From Promerops cafer (lineage: Eukaryota; Chordata; Aves; Passeriformes; Nectariniidae), in assembly GCA_013398275.1 (NCBI GenBank), contig VZSE01008388.1:124001-188000 (forward strand): a stretch of DNA of 64,000 nucleotides, read 5' to 3'. This document shows positions 39,101 to 54,100 of this stretch, piece by piece (positions within the stretch are counted from its first letter, which is position 1; every line of letters begins with the position of its first letter). Under the pieces are notes generated by a model, which did not search any database, was not told the origin of the DNA, and worked only from the letters and a program-made list of their open reading frames with translations. The translations under genes were made by a program, and so were the position numbers.

Positions 39101-42100
39101 GTGGTAGGGTGCCAACAGGTTCTCTTTCACACGTATTTTCAGAGTCAAATCTTATTCAGGTTTGATCCTCCATGAGCCCCTCCTCCCCCCCATAGTTTAT
39201 ACACCAATGGAAACTACTACAACTACAGCAGTTACTCTCAGTTTACTGTGACATGAGAACTGTCCTCCATCATACCAGTAATGTCTAGAACACTCTCTCC
39301 CTCTCGGAAAAAGTGCAGTTATTTCTCCAACACCATACCTTTGAAAACATTTTTGTTTGTTATGTATACATGCCAGCTGGGTAGCAGATCTGGATACTGC
39401 GTCTAATTCCCATCCTCCTGCATAGGAATGTAACTTAAAAACACTTCACTCGGAGCCTGTGAAAACTGTTGTTTGCAAGGGAGAAGGAGCATGGTCTAGG
39501 AGCACAAAAGATTCTGCTACTCTATTTATAGCTGGAGGCAGACATGAAAATTGTGTTCAATCCTCAAAAGACTGCTCCAAGGAGATCCAGGTCCCACTTG
39601 CACAGAGATGATGAGGTGCTTTTAACAGCTCACCTTGTAAGGGCTCCCTTCCTTCCTTCTCTGCTGTCTCTGAGCTGAGCCATGTTTGTCTGTAGCAGCC
39701 AAAACAGCCGCCACCACTGCTCTCTGGAACCACCTGCGCCAAAGGGAGCCACAAGGGCTGATATTTCTGACACTGTGGACATACATTTTGTCATTGGTTT
39801 TCAAAGAGTGAGGTTTTGTTTCGGACCAAGAGCATGAACTAAGGAATGGGGAGAAAACAATTTAGTAAGTTCCACCATCTCTCAAATATAACCCATTGGA
39901 AAATAATTTTAAATTGTAGTAATTTTAAATACAGCAGGTAGGACAGTTTTTCTGATAGGATGATGAGGCAAAACAAAGCTAAAAGACAATACAGCTAAAA
40001 CAGTCAAGTCTGCTGTCTGATATTAATTTTACTGAGTCTTATCAGATATTGCTAGAAAACATATCATCTGGATGGCACTTATAAAAAATATTTTAAAAAC
40101 TAAAATAATCGAACAAGTTCATCCTGCATCATGAGAGGTAATGCTCATATTTCAGAAGATAGTTCTAACCAGCCTGCTTAAATCTAAAACAATGCATATT
40201 TTAAAAAATCCATATCTGTTCATTGTGTATAGACCTGGAGGCAACCACCAGCCAAAAACTTTGATCATCCAGCAGAATCTGGTATCTGAAGAGCACAAGA
40301 GGATTATCTCCATTGCTTTACTCTCAAATATGTTATGAAAATAAGAACTTCAGTAAAAAAAAAAAAAATTCAGTTGTAATGCCATTCAAATACTGTTGAA
40401 GCAGTAAGGCAAACTGGCTGAAGTATCTTCCACTTAAAACCACACAATTCTCTTAAAAGCTTCTAGGGCCTGTCACTCCATTGAGAAGCTGATGTCTAAA
40501 TAGAGTCCAAGAAAAGAAGGAGTTTGAAGAAAAAACATTCAACTATTTGCCCAGAAAATGTAAACAAAGGTTATGTTTATTCTTAAGTTAAAGTCACAAA
40601 TACTATTTCTATACACTGAAGAGGAAAACAAAATAGTCCTGCTTGTGCCACTTCAGTAGTCTCAAATCCCCATTTGTGTGGCAAGTTCCTGTAAAAATTT
40701 CTTGAGCTTCAAATTCATGGTTACAGACCCATTTGCAACCAATCAATAGGTGATTGTACTTCTGCAATTTTCACATTCACCAGTTCCATCAATTATGTCC
40801 CTTGCAATTCCAAACAAACTCAACATTAGGTAACGCTTAACCACATGCTGCCTCTTTCAACAAATAAGCTGTTAATCATCAAATACGGAACATGAAATAT
40901 CCCTTAGCAAGGATTTGAGGATTATCTCATCTAATTAGATATAAGCATGTTTTCTAATCTGTGGGTTTAAGCCAAATCCCAATAAAAAGATTTCCATTGA
41001 TTTACATAGAGTTTTGGATCAAGCACTGGGAGAACTCCATTTTGCAATTTGAAGAGAAAGAGACCTTAAAAAAATGTGTAACTAAATGATGAAGGCAAAA
41101 AAGTTGTTAACTGAGTTAAATCATCTGGCACAGGAATGGACTGGACAGCCCATATCCCTGCTAGGGTAGGGTCTCAAGAAACCACTGAGACTTTCTGGAT
41201 TTCTTTGACAACATGAAAGTGTAAGAATCCATCCAACCACTGGTTTTCAGGCTCCTAAAAGCAGATTTTATTCCAGTAGACACAGTAGAACACATTTTAT
41301 TGTTTATTTATATAACTGCCAGCCATCCGCAGACACTTGACAATCAAGGACAAAGACAAATTATCAAAAGGAAGTACAGCTATTGAAAATTGTCAAATAT
41401 TTGGACCCAGAACTCTGCACTGAAATTGCATAAGCCTAGCCCTTAACTCATCTTATACAGTTTATTATGTAACTGTTAATGGATATTTGTTAGTTACAAG
41501 TTTATTTTGCTTTTAAATGATTCTACCAACTAAGTATTCACTTCAGCTCTTGAGTAGTTATTCCACTAATAGGAACCCCTGTTAGCATGCTTTAAAGTTT
41601 ATATTCCTCCACACCATTACTTAAAAATAAGAAATCATTCTGCCACTTTGTCTCAGCAGAAACAATTCTCTCTTCCTGTGTGTATTCACATCCTTGGAAC
41701 ACTGCAGAGTAGTTGTCATCTCTTCTCTCAAAGGCCTCCTTTTCCCTACAAGCTATGAAGCTTTATTTCTGTCACACTGTTCTTCCAGATGAGTAACCCT
41801 TTCATTTCAGACGATTCATAATTCTTGCTTCTCTTTTAAATTCTCTGCAGTCTGTAACCTTTTCTTAGCAATCAGATGCACAACTCCAAACAAGCAGCTA
41901 TATAATGGCAGATAAATAGAAAAGCTATTTTCTTTGGTCTACTGCAGTGGAATGTCTTTTTGCTCTAAGTCACACTGGTTTTGTACAAGCAAAGAAGGAT
42001 CAATGCAGAAATTAAATTTAACACATCGTATCCATATGCAACTATTAATGAAGCTGGAGATAACCAAAAATGTGAAGTAAGTCTAATAAAAATTATTACA

Positions 42101-45100
42101 TGCTTTTTGATAATTTGCTGCATTGTACAAGACGTAGTTATTCCAAGGATATGACTATTTAAAAATTGTTCAATTATACATGAAATGAATTATCACCACA
42201 TTTCCATGAGAGAAAATGTATTAATGTTCAATTGAGCCTGAACTGGTGGTGGAACAGGTGAGAATAAACTGCTGGATACTCTGACTGAAGGTTCAAAATG
42301 GCATTTTAATGAATTAAGTACAGATTAATTTTTGTATGAAATTACCACAATGGCCTATTTGGGTTCTACTCAAGCTGTATTTCAGGAACAACTGCACGCA
42401 ACCTGATTGCTTGTTCATTACCAGCCACATCTGTGCTGGCCCGGGACCCAAGTAGTGTCCTTCCATGATGCAGCTATTTGCTGCTCATAGGCATGGCTAT
42501 TTAAATGCAATTAGTAATTGCTGTTAAGTCTGACTGTAAACCACAGCACTTCCCTTCTCATTTCATTTTGCAGTCCATCATTATTTGCTGGGTACAGTAT
42601 CTGTAAAGTACTAATTCGCTGAGTGGTTCAAAGAGCATTCAAAGACATACTGCATGAGGCCTGATTCTTCTCACTTGAATGCTTGTGCAGAATGGAGTTT
42701 GTCAGCTGAGGTCTGTTGTAAAACTGGTGCAACACGAGTTCAAGTTCAGTGAATGCAACACAGCCACTCACACCCTTTACACGTGTTCAGAGACACCACT
42801 GCTCCAATTCCTGTCACATTGCCAGACTAGCAGGACTGAGTTGAAAACCCAAAGCCGGGGAATGGCAGCTCCACTGCAGCTTTTCTTTTGAGGATTTTTT
42901 CTACTGTCTCTCATTAAGTTGATGATGAAACACAAAGCTGTAAGATGTGTGCAGATAAAGCTCAAATCTGCCCTATCAGCTGTACAAACTATCCTACAAT
43001 AAAGCACATCATCAGTGAACACTACAACAGCAATTGCTGGAGCATGCAGACCCATCATCTGCATGCTCCTGAGCTGCTGATTAAATTATTCTAATAAAAT
43101 GCAAGCAGTTTTCCTACATTCACACTGTGCATCCCTGATTCCACCTATTTTATGTAGTTCCTTGGAATAAAGAAGGAAATTGCCAGAAATTCAACCTAGT
43201 AAACTGTCAGATACAGAAAAGCCCCAAAGGTGAACATAATTGCCAGATGCTCCAAGCCCTCATGACATGCATGCCGACAGAGTTTCATTGCTCATGCAGG
43301 CAACTGCATGGCACTTGCCCAGTGACAAAGGACATGCGCCTAAGGACAGGTCCTCCACTGGTATAAGGTGGCATTGCTCCAGTGGCTTCAATGTCTGTTA
43401 GCCAAGGTCCTAGTCCACGTGACCTGGCTGAAAACATCAAGGAAAAATTCTTTGGTTTCTGAGTAGACCATGTTTTTGGTAGCTAATTAGGAACTATTTC
43501 ACATTCAACAAAATATCCATTGACCACTCTCCTACACTCTCCTACAATTAGATCATTCAGGAGTATCTCTTAGGCTTATTTCTCTTTTTGAATAGGCTCA
43601 TTTCTTCTTCCTTGTTTGCTTCACAGTTCCTCTCTGTGGATTGTTGTCTCCTCTACACATAATTTCAGGGTCTCTTGGAGCTTTCCCATTCATTTCAGGC
43701 CATTTCCCAGCCCTGTGATTCTGTTTCAGCTGTCTCTCATGTCCTCATTTCCCCCCCTTCTTCTACTCTCATATTTCCTTAAGTAGAATAGCAAAACAGT
43801 TTTTCATCCACTTCTAGTATATACAGTATTAAATTAACACAGAAAGATCAGAGATTCTGAAGGGCACACCAGATTTTTTTCTGAGGCTGTGATCTTTGTA
43901 CCATATTCTCATTGAGGAGGTGCAAAATTAAGGAACAGAAGACAGATGAAGCAGTGGAAAGTAAAAGTGATTAAAGTTTCTTAATAAAAAACAAAAAGCA
44001 AAAAAATTCTAGTTTCAGGTGCTGATGAAGTAACCATTAAATAGATTGCTCATTTGACATATAGTTCAAATGTGTCATTAAATTCTTAGACCTAGCAAGC
44101 ACACATGGTTGTGTGAATCCAACAAAGCTAGGACTTAGTAAAAGCTCATAAATAAGGGTAAAATCTCCAGTACTAATACTAATTATTGTCCAAGAAAATC
44201 CTAACATCCTCCTGAAAATCCTAACACCTTCTAACACTTTTCTCTAATCTGAGAAAAATAATATAACTCATGCTAAAAATGCAAAGGCAAGGCATATAAA
44301 CAAAAGATACCTGGAATTTCAGTTCTTCTCACACACAGATTTTTACAAGGATGAAACAACAGCAGATAGATACAGCCATCTAAGTAAAAAAGNGAAGACA
44401 CATCCTTCACACACATCCTTCATCTTTTTACAAGGATGAAACAACAGCAGATAGATACAGCCATCTAAGTAAAAAAAGAAACTGAGGTACTGGATCCATC
44501 CCAACTTAATTTCCATTTTTTTCCAATAGTTAACTAACAATTTAAATAAAATATCTGATATACAGCTCATTCTTTAAACTAGTATACCACAACACTAAAA
44601 TCCAACACTTTCCCTTTTCTCTTTACTTAAAAGCAGTAATATTCTACATTTTACCAAAAAACCCCTCACATTCTGCATGCCATTAGGAGTACTTACGTGA
44701 GTCACTAACTCTAAAGAAATGGGAAAAATAGGGTAACAGTCCCAGCAATAGTGAAAAAGTATATAGTGCTTTTTGACAACTCTGAATGCCCTTTAAAAAT
44801 CCTATTTGAATTTTTTTCTAATTCAGTTTTATAAATGTGAATAAAGAAATAAACACCTGAATAAATGATTTTCCAAAGGTCATGCAGAAAGAAAGAATGG
44901 ATTAACTCATGCTTTAAGCACCAGATTAGATCTTAAAACACAGTGGTTCTGCCATGAAGCCCCTTGTGCAACCTTGAACCAGTCACTTAATATAATTTTA
45001 TTTTCTGCACATAGGATAGAATAAAGCAATACCAGCATGTAAGATCTGGGAGGAAATGCAACCATATGACAGAGAAGCAGAAGTGCAAAGAATAAAATTC

Positions 45101-48100
45101 ATGCTTTTAACTCACACTCATCTATTTTACAGACAAGACTCCCTCCTTGGATAAGCATAAGCATGTAGTTCAAAGTATAGGATGCCTCTAGAAACACTAG
45201 CACATTGGGATAGCACATCAAGAGAGAAGCCTATTAAATAAAACAAGCAGCAATTTCTGGAAGAGAAATTCATACAGCCTTGCACTTTTCTAAACAGTTT
45301 TCTTACATTCTCACAGTCATTAAAATGCATAAAAATTATTATTTCCAAAACAGCATTACCATGAATTATCACCACCCATGTTGCTTAGCAACTGGAGTAA
45401 TTTTTGAATAGTGAGCTATATACACCAGATCTGGAGTTTGTGCAAATGGGTGTTCATTTGAGGGTTTAAAACACATTCATCTTGGAAATCAGAGGCATAT
45501 AATACAGCACTGACATAAAACTGAAATACTCCTAAAAACATAAAATGGCATTAACAATTACTGCATCTGTAGCAGATCTAAGCCCAACCATATTTGGTCA
45601 GGCCAGGAACTGACTCCCTTGCTCTTCCTGGAGTTTGCAAGTGCCCCTTTCCAATTTTTTTGAAGATATTTGACATTCTCGTGGAGAAAATAATTCTTGC
45701 CCAATCTTCTGAAGGATTTCTTCATGCCTCAAGAGCAAAAGAAACTGGTGACATAAAATGGCAATGTATTTAAGTCAAATAAAAATTCTATTTTTATATA
45801 TGACACTGAGCTAGAAGAACTCAGTGGTTCATATAATGACAGAATAATGTTCTTACTAAGGTTCAAAATAGGTCTGGAAATAGTGACAATAATAATGACA
45901 CTGAGAGATTAGAGAGAGATTAAAAGTACATAGATGAAACATACAAACTCCCAGAAATCATGGTCTGGTCACTCATTAGCTGCAAGTATTTGCTCAGTGT
46001 AGGGATTCTTGTCCCATCTTCAGACCTATGGGAAATTTGAATTGAATACAAGACAAGAGCCCCCAAACCATATCAAACCATACTGTTTGATGTCTGAGAA
46101 TTTCAACATTACTTTCTTACAACTTCAGAAAACGAGTTCCTGCTAAAGCTAGTATAAATCTTTGTTACTATTCCCAAAATGGGAGTGTATGGGGGGCTCT
46201 TCCCAAGGGAGAAAGATTCCAACTGAATGGTTTCCAAGCCTTATGGGTAAAAATTAAAGAAAAGCAACATGTCCTGAAAAACAGCATGTGTTACTCTTAG
46301 AGACTGCAGGTGGAGAGGCAAATTCATGCCTGGCACAAACACAGAGACCACTGAAGGCAATGCAGTGGCATCTGCTTACACCAGCTATGAATCTGAGCAA
46401 GCTTTTCCCTACAACTACTACCTGTGGAGATAAAGCTGAATACAAAACTGCAGCGAATTTAAGAGCCTGCATCCTCTCAGAGTTTAGAGAACCAAATTTT
46501 TGCGGTTAGAGAAAAACTATGCATTGTGAGTTTCCAGGTTCCCAGGAAGCCATGCAGTGCCTACTGACAGGCTGCCATAAAATACTTAATGGCTGTTTAA
46601 TAGCTCAGATACAGAAAAGATGCTCTGTTTTGTCTGCTGCTCTATGGAAATTTACTGAGACCACACACAATGTGCAGAGCTGTCACATATGAAAACGCTT
46701 CCATTGTTTTCCTTTGGTCCAACTCAAAAAAGGCAGCTAACAGAAATATAATTTTATACTTTACAGTGACAGAGAACACCCCCTAGAAAAAGAGGAATTA
46801 CCCCAGTTAGAGAGGCTAGTCACTGCTCTAAACAAGAGGTGCCACTGAACACGTATCATCTCTATCTGTGGGGGATTGACCCTCTTCTACAAAGCAGCAC
46901 ACCACATCCAGATCCCCCTTCCTCTCATCCCCACCGAGGAGCAGGACACACCTGTACTGCCGGATCACTGAGCTAATGGTGCCAGTGCCCATCCAGCCAC
47001 CAAAACTCTTATTTCCATTGCTTAGGAATAGACCACATATGGGAAAATTGTTTTCTAGGTTCTTCTCAGCAAGAGGAAGAAAAGGTTTGCTGCAAAAGAT
47101 GCCAGTATATATTTCAAATTATATTTTTAAAGTCCCCTTAGAAACAGGACATTGACTCTGATTTACAGATGACCAACCACTTCTCTACACACTATAATAT
47201 CTTCTTATAGGAAGAATTCTTATTAGGAGTGAACTAAAGAGGGGATTGTGGCCTGAAGAGAGCTTTGATCTTCTTTCAGCAGTACAGACATTGATGAGAA
47301 AATATGCTGACATCTCTGGCTGTGTAGGCTCAGAAGTGCAACAGCTGGGAGTCACAGCAAAAAGAGATTGAACACACAGCAATTAGAAGACGTGTTTGGT
47401 AGGGCTTTTCTCCTGGTCAGTCATTGCCAGGAAAGACAATTGTTTTATTTGGTAACTATTCCTTGTATGTTTAGTTCTAGCCTAGCGAGCATTACTAACA
47501 TTATCTTTTGTCTTCCGACCAGTGACCTTCTCTTCAATCCATAAAATCCAACAGGAAGGAAGACAGGTTTGTGATAAGCATTGCCTGAGTTACACTTTGT
47601 GAAGTTCAGAATTCAAGTTATTCTCATGCTATTACAAGGTGCATGATCCATGAAACATGTAATAAATATTTATACATAGAAATTTGGTTAGTCATTAACT
47701 GAATTCCAGCCTGATTAAGCTCCAGGAATGGGAATATTTCCAGAAAGCATGTTTTAAGTCCAGACTACCAGAATATTTTTTAAACTAAAGGTTGGAAGAG
47801 AAACCAATATCAATTCATTTTTACTTGCCAAAATGAAGACAAAAACAAAGAAGTAATCTTGAATGAACATGTGCAAATAATCATGTTTGCAGCCTTTTAA
47901 ATGCTAAAAAGGGTAAAATTCATGGACTGAAATATTGCTCTGTGGATGACTTGGTTCATTGTCCATGTCATCCTGTCATTCCTACCTCCTGATGTCATAC
48001 ACCTGTCCTTCATGAATGGTGAGATTCATTGGCAGTTTGATTACAAGATGCTACTGGAAGCCATTCCCATGAGGCTAGTTGCTACTCCCTAGGTTCTAGG

Positions 48101-51100
48101 CTAGAGAAAAGCAATACTGCCCACAAAATCAGAAACTTCTCAATAGGAAGGCAGTGTGACTCCCTGGGCCGGGAAATGAATCCAAGCTTCCTCTCAGACC
48201 TGCACATAATCCAATAGGGAGAGGCAGTGATGATGAGAAATGAGCACAAGGAATACCAACTAGGTGAGCAATTCCTCTTGTTTCCCAGAAGCCACCTGCA
48301 GTAGCAAAGGCCACTGGTTTACTGTGGCAAATAGGGCCTACATCTTTTTTTGCACATGAAAAGCTGACACTGAGATTCAAACCATGCAAAAAATCCCCGC
48401 AAAGTAACCTTAGATCACAGAAGGGATCTCATGACAAACATGCATGCTCATTGTGACATATATTTCCAGGAAAAGAAATTCCATACAGTGAACAACAAGA
48501 TAATTTTCTCCACAGTGCTGCATTACAGCAGCAATGTTCCTCTCCTCAGAACAAATATGAAACGTTCTCACATGCTTTGAAACATTAAAAAAATCTTTGA
48601 ACAGCCACAGAAAACAAAACCCTAATGTGTTGAACTTCAAACCTTAAGATCTTTCAGCCACCTGGGCCCTATTTCAGCAGGCTTCTTCCTTTGAAACCTA
48701 TTTGTCAAACACAGCGCAGCTACCAGGTGTAAGGTCACATAAGGTGTCACTGAACCTTAGGCAGCTTTTGCCGTGGCTCAAGAGGGCTGCACTGACCCCA
48801 GCAGACTGTTTTCCTCCTTACCCAAATCTGCCTCAGGCCCAGACAGACAAACTGCTTTCAAGCATCCTCTCATTAGGCACAACCCAGACCACCACTTACT
48901 TGTATGGGATGTGTTTGCTTCCATTGACAAGGGCGAGGATGACATTGCCCAGCGCTGGCAAGGAGAGGCAGAGGCCAGAGCTTCCCTCGCGGTTTTTGCT
49001 GAGCACTTTCACGCAGCTGCCCAGGTCAATAAGGTGCAAGCGGCTGCGACCTCCAGACACTGCCATAAACAGAGAAAGCAGACAGTTAGCGTGGGCCTCC
49101 AAAAGCAGCTTCCTAGGAAAGCAAAAGACTCACCATGACTTGTGAAGAGGAAACAACCCAGGAGCCTTCCCTAATTCCTGTTAGCAGACGTGGCTGTCGG
49201 GGTCCTGCTAACGCACTGTCAGCCTTTATGGCTTTACATTGCTGTACATTGCTGTACATTGCTGTCTACTCCAGACCTGCTTAAAAACATCTGAGTACTA
49301 GCTCCTGCAGGCTTAAATCTGTGAGAGTCACCAATGTGACTATATTTTTTTAAAATACAGCTCAATTAGCCTGTACCTGAGTTGGCTCTTTTTCTGGCTC
49401 TGTCACTACTGTTTCTCTGTCAGGAAAAATACAGGCTGGGAATTCCTGCTTCGTAAGCAAGGATACTTCTCTTATTTTTCCCATCCTGCATACTGTATCT
49501 TAAGAAGACACTGTGGCATCTGTGGGATGTTCAACTTTTCTTCAAGTCTATATACTTTCATTTCAGCTAAGAAGTTTACCAAGACACGGGTGATGGATTG
49601 TGAAGTAGCACCTCTGTTTTAAGAACAATTTCTGTAAAGCTAGCAGTAGCTAAATCTTTATCGATTTTTCTTGTTTACTCTGCATCAACACACTACTTCC
49701 AGAGTGAAAAGATGCTACCACTAAAACACCAAGATTAATAGACATTTGCTCTCATGAAAAGTCTATGGTTCCTTATGAATTTGGGATGGGAATTATGTAG
49801 ACATCACAGAAGTGCTTCTAGCTCTCTATGGTCTCAAAACAATTTCCTAGCTGATTTTTTTGCATCTGATCTTGGAACACTCCTCCCCATTCTCAATAGT
49901 CAGTTTAGAAGAAGTCTGTAGGAAAAGGCAGTTTTATTTCTAGGATCTTAACTGAATAGGTACGGTACAGAACAGAACAGAATTACTAGGTTAGAAGAGA
50001 GAGGTAATAGCAATATATGAGGACACAAACACACCTTAAAAAGCAGCAGAAATACTTTCACATCTGAGTTTACCTCTATGCAAGTTAATTCACAGCCATT
50101 TTGATGCAGGATCTCAACTTGCACATTTGGTAAGAAAAAAGAGAAAAGATGAACAAAGACAGAAGACTTCCTGTAGGATTTGTGAATAATATTCCAAAAT
50201 GTATCCAGTATTGCTGTCAACAATTGTTAAAATATAGTGACTTCTGCTGCCTTAAAGTCCTCATAGTTCTTCAGCTCTATTAGGTGTTAGGCAACCCTGG
50301 GCTTCTATGTATTCCTCTCAACAGAAAATATCCACAGACTCTATGGGCTGCTGCACTGACTGCAGAAAATTAGGCTGCCTTGAGGAACCAGTAAAGCACC
50401 TGCACCTCTGAACTGATCATGGAGGACCTTTTTCTCCCCTCTAAGAGTCTTTAAAACCCTTAGAGTCCCTGAGTCCTCTAACATCGCAGTCCTCAGAAGG
50501 CTGGAATTCCTTACTTGAGTGTCTCCCAATCACTTACTTAGAAAAACAAAGAAATGCATTTAGTTGCTACTGCAAATGACTGTAGGTGACTTTACTGAAT
50601 CATATATAATAAATATTTCTGTTGCTGAGATTACCAGATGTCAGGGAAACAAAAGAAAGGAAGAATAGAAGAAATCACTACCTTTCAAAAGCTGTCATAT
50701 TGTTTCCATATATACTCCTAGTACACAACTTGAGGAAATCCAGAATAAGATAACTTACTGGCCATTTCTTTCTTATTTAATTTACATGTTGAAGTAATAT
50801 TTTTGAGATTGTAGATCCACATGATTAATCTGAAAATGAAGTTATTTGTTAGGCAAGTCGTCCACTAATGTGCCTGGCTACTATAGAGAAAAGAAGTGGA
50901 ACATCCTAACACTTGGTTTTTTTCCATGGTCACAGAGACTTTGCAGAATTGACAGCTGAAAAATGACAGTGATCCAGTTCTGCCACAATGTCATTTATTT
51001 CAATGGTGCTAAGCCTGCTGCATGACATTCCTGGTAATGAATCTAACAAGGAGGTAAGTACAGTACCAATGCCTTATTCTAACAGTCATTTTTTACCAAA

Positions 51101-54100
51101 ATCACACATTAGCCAGCCCTTTAATCTCTTATCCTTTAGAAGCTGAGTTTCTTTTTTTTCCCCTTTCTTCCTATCCTTTTTTAATCCTGTTACTGGAATC
51201 TATATATCTCTACTATCTTCATGGTTTTTTTTCTGAGAAGTCCTTCATTACAGCAGTAGACAGTGATAATCACTAGGCGCCCTTTCTGAGCAGCTGGAAT
51301 TCCCCCTCATTCAATTATCAGTGGGATCTGACCCTGCCTAGCTTCTAAGGCCACTCAGATATGGGAACTTGAAGACAGGAGTATGGTCTGGCCACGAGAC
51401 AAAGATATAACTAGAGGCAGTGGGCAAAGCATGCCGCATTCTAATCCAACAGGATCACGTTTTCTTTTTCTGAAATTATAGCCACAAGAAAATAATATTT
51501 TCCCTTCTATTAATGGTATTTGAAAGTAGTAGAAAAGGACTGTGTGTACATGTACTTTCGTGTAGTAAAAAATATGGAGCAGTAAATAATTGCAATAATT
51601 ATTCCCTCAAAATCAGCCATTTTGTTCCTATAAACCAGTCTGCTTGAGTATTCACTGTCTTCCTTTCCACCGCAGGGTGGTTAATTAATAAACCTTTAGT
51701 TAATTGAGATTTCTGACTGCCAATTCCACAGGGGTTATTACTTGAATACATGCAAGCCGCATTTCCATTTAGAGCAACTTTTTCGTTTTTTCTCCTATAA
51801 GTACAGTCAATGCAAATTTTCTTCATTTAAACATTAGACATGAATACTGCAGTGGTGATCACCCACTATGCATCATGCCTTGCAATCTATTCCTTATTAC
51901 CAATAACCTATGCAGGGCCAGGAGCTGAAACATATGCTGTTTCTGCAGAATTGCTTAAGCCCATGAGTTTAAAGAAGCAGATTCCTCTGGTGTCTTTCAA
52001 ACAAACATTTTTCCCTGAAAAAAAAATAATTATTTGAAAAAAAAAAATTAATGTCAGAGTTTTGTTTTTCAGTGGGGGTGCTTCCTATATAATATAAATC
52101 TTTTATCATTGGAATTTACTTACAAAAAACCCTCTCTGTATATCTTCAGTCATAAACAATTTGGGAGACTTGAAACAGAAGACAAATATAATAAAAAATA
52201 TAAATGGTGTGAGAAAAAAGAAAGCTGTGAAAACTATAGAAACACAAAATTAGACATGGAAGCACCTTTTCCCCATTTAAAAGTGGGATATGAAAGTAAA
52301 GACACAAGTCAGTGAAAGCATACATGACAAAGAGAGGGAACAAGCCTATCTGAAAAATTCAGACCCTTTACAAAGAGCCACGAGAGTCCTTTGTGCACAC
52401 ATAGTTGGGCCAGGAACTAAAATGTCATGTATCTCCAAGAAAGGGTATAGTTTATGGGTTGTCAACATCAGCGTCCACACGCACTGCCCTACTTAGGTGC
52501 CAAAGAAGATCAGTTAACAGAAGGGTGGCAAGGAATATGGGTCACCACAATATTTTAATCCATGACCTCAATGCTATCTGTAAAGATAATAAAGGCCAAT
52601 TTGAAAAACACCTTTTTTCTCAGTTACAAAGGCCCACACAGGCCTGAGAACTGCCAGTGTCTCCATGAGAGCAACTAAACTGACAAGTGATGGTAATAAT
52701 CGCCAGCAGCCTTTAATGGCCTTTGGTGGGTCTGCACCAGGCACGTGGAAAACCCGCTTGTATGAATGGCCCCACTCCACACTGAATGGAGAACTCTGCT
52801 GATTTTCACCACTAAAGAATATTTTTTGAAGGCCCAGTTTCCAGGCAGGCTTGAAGGAGACAGGGAGGAGCAAGAGGACAGCTTACTTCCGCCTTTGCCG
52901 CTCTTCTCCATGCGGTACTGGTAGATGTGCAGCGTGAAGAGCATGTGGGAGTTGCGGTGATCCTCCTCGTCGCAGTCCCGCTGGCTGCTGCGGCGGGAGG
53001 CGATGGCGGCGTCCAGGAAGAAGGCGGCCTTCTCTGCCGTAGGGGCGCGGAGCTCGCTCTGATTCTGAAGCTGCAGTTAACACCAGGGAGAAATGGCTGA
53101 GAAATTCCCACACAGACAACTTCCCGCAATCAACATACGGTGTGGATACACTGGCTTCTACCGGGACCAAAAGGGAGGAGGTGCCCAAAGGAATGAAACC
53201 TTCCTGACACTGCCAGTGGCAGCAGCATGCCCTCCAGGAGCCCTCATGGCTAGAAGTGGGAAAAAAGATTGCGGAAGACGCACCAGCAGCAGGAGGGCTA
53301 CATGATTCCCTTCAGGAAGTGTTAGAAGGAAGCAGTCCACAGATAAATCTCAAAAATAACAGGACTGAAGCTTGTGTTCTATCCCATGGCATATGAGGAA
53401 CAGCCCTGAATAGAATCCTTTTCTTTGCCCCTTCATACTACAAGTTTATTTTGCACCTGCTCACAAGCCAGGGCAATCCATTAATTGGAATAAGGCAGGT
53501 AAGGTACAAACGTTCATATTTGCTGGACCTCAATCCCTGTCACTAGCCTGCTCTTAACTCTCCTAAGTGACAAACAGCAGAGGAGGGCAGATATTATAAA
53601 CCCCTCCTAACGTTAGGAATGCATGCATGTTTCATGGCACCTAGGACTAGTTTGTCTGCGCAAGGGACATGTGACTGTGCGATCTGATGGCATTCGTTTT
53701 GGCAGTACACAGAACTGGCCCACAGCCCATAGGATAGATTTGTCTTGTCTGGCATAAAAACAGCAAGGAGCTCCCTGTTCATGGGGTTTGTTCCCCTGTT
53801 ATATAATATAGCTGACAGTTAAGTTCTCCAAAAGACAGTAATTCTGTTTTCTCTTTGCAATCATTAATCAGCCTGGGGAGGGATAAAGCTGAGGCTGTGG
53901 GTAGGATTCAGTGACACAGCTGAAAGCTAAGTTCTCTCAGAAAAGAGGGAGGGGGACATGAAGGAGTTAACAAGGCCAGCAGAAGGCAGGCCAGTCTGTG
54001 GCTGATCTCACTAATGTAAGCAACAAGAAAATGTGCATACTTGGAAAGGTCCAGTGACAGACAGTATGACATATGGTGATCACTCATTTGCTATACACAC

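Larger units (their letters stand above)
20430..48899 (-). other. KIF26B intron 10, 28.5 kb
   Basis: This is the largest intron in the window, lying between the switch II exon and the last motor exon, with donor GTAAGT and acceptor TTGCAG. It contains the purine microsatellite, palindromic tandem repeat, CR1 copy, CpG island, nested inverted repeat, LINE remnants and N-associated duplication listed separately. The remainder is AT-rich intron with no supported gene. Confidence 0.85.

Noticed and set aside
20430..48899. A second gene nested in the 28.5-kb intron
   Set aside because: No frame shows recognisable protein domains, paired splice signals or codon bias; only the CpG island hints at transcription.
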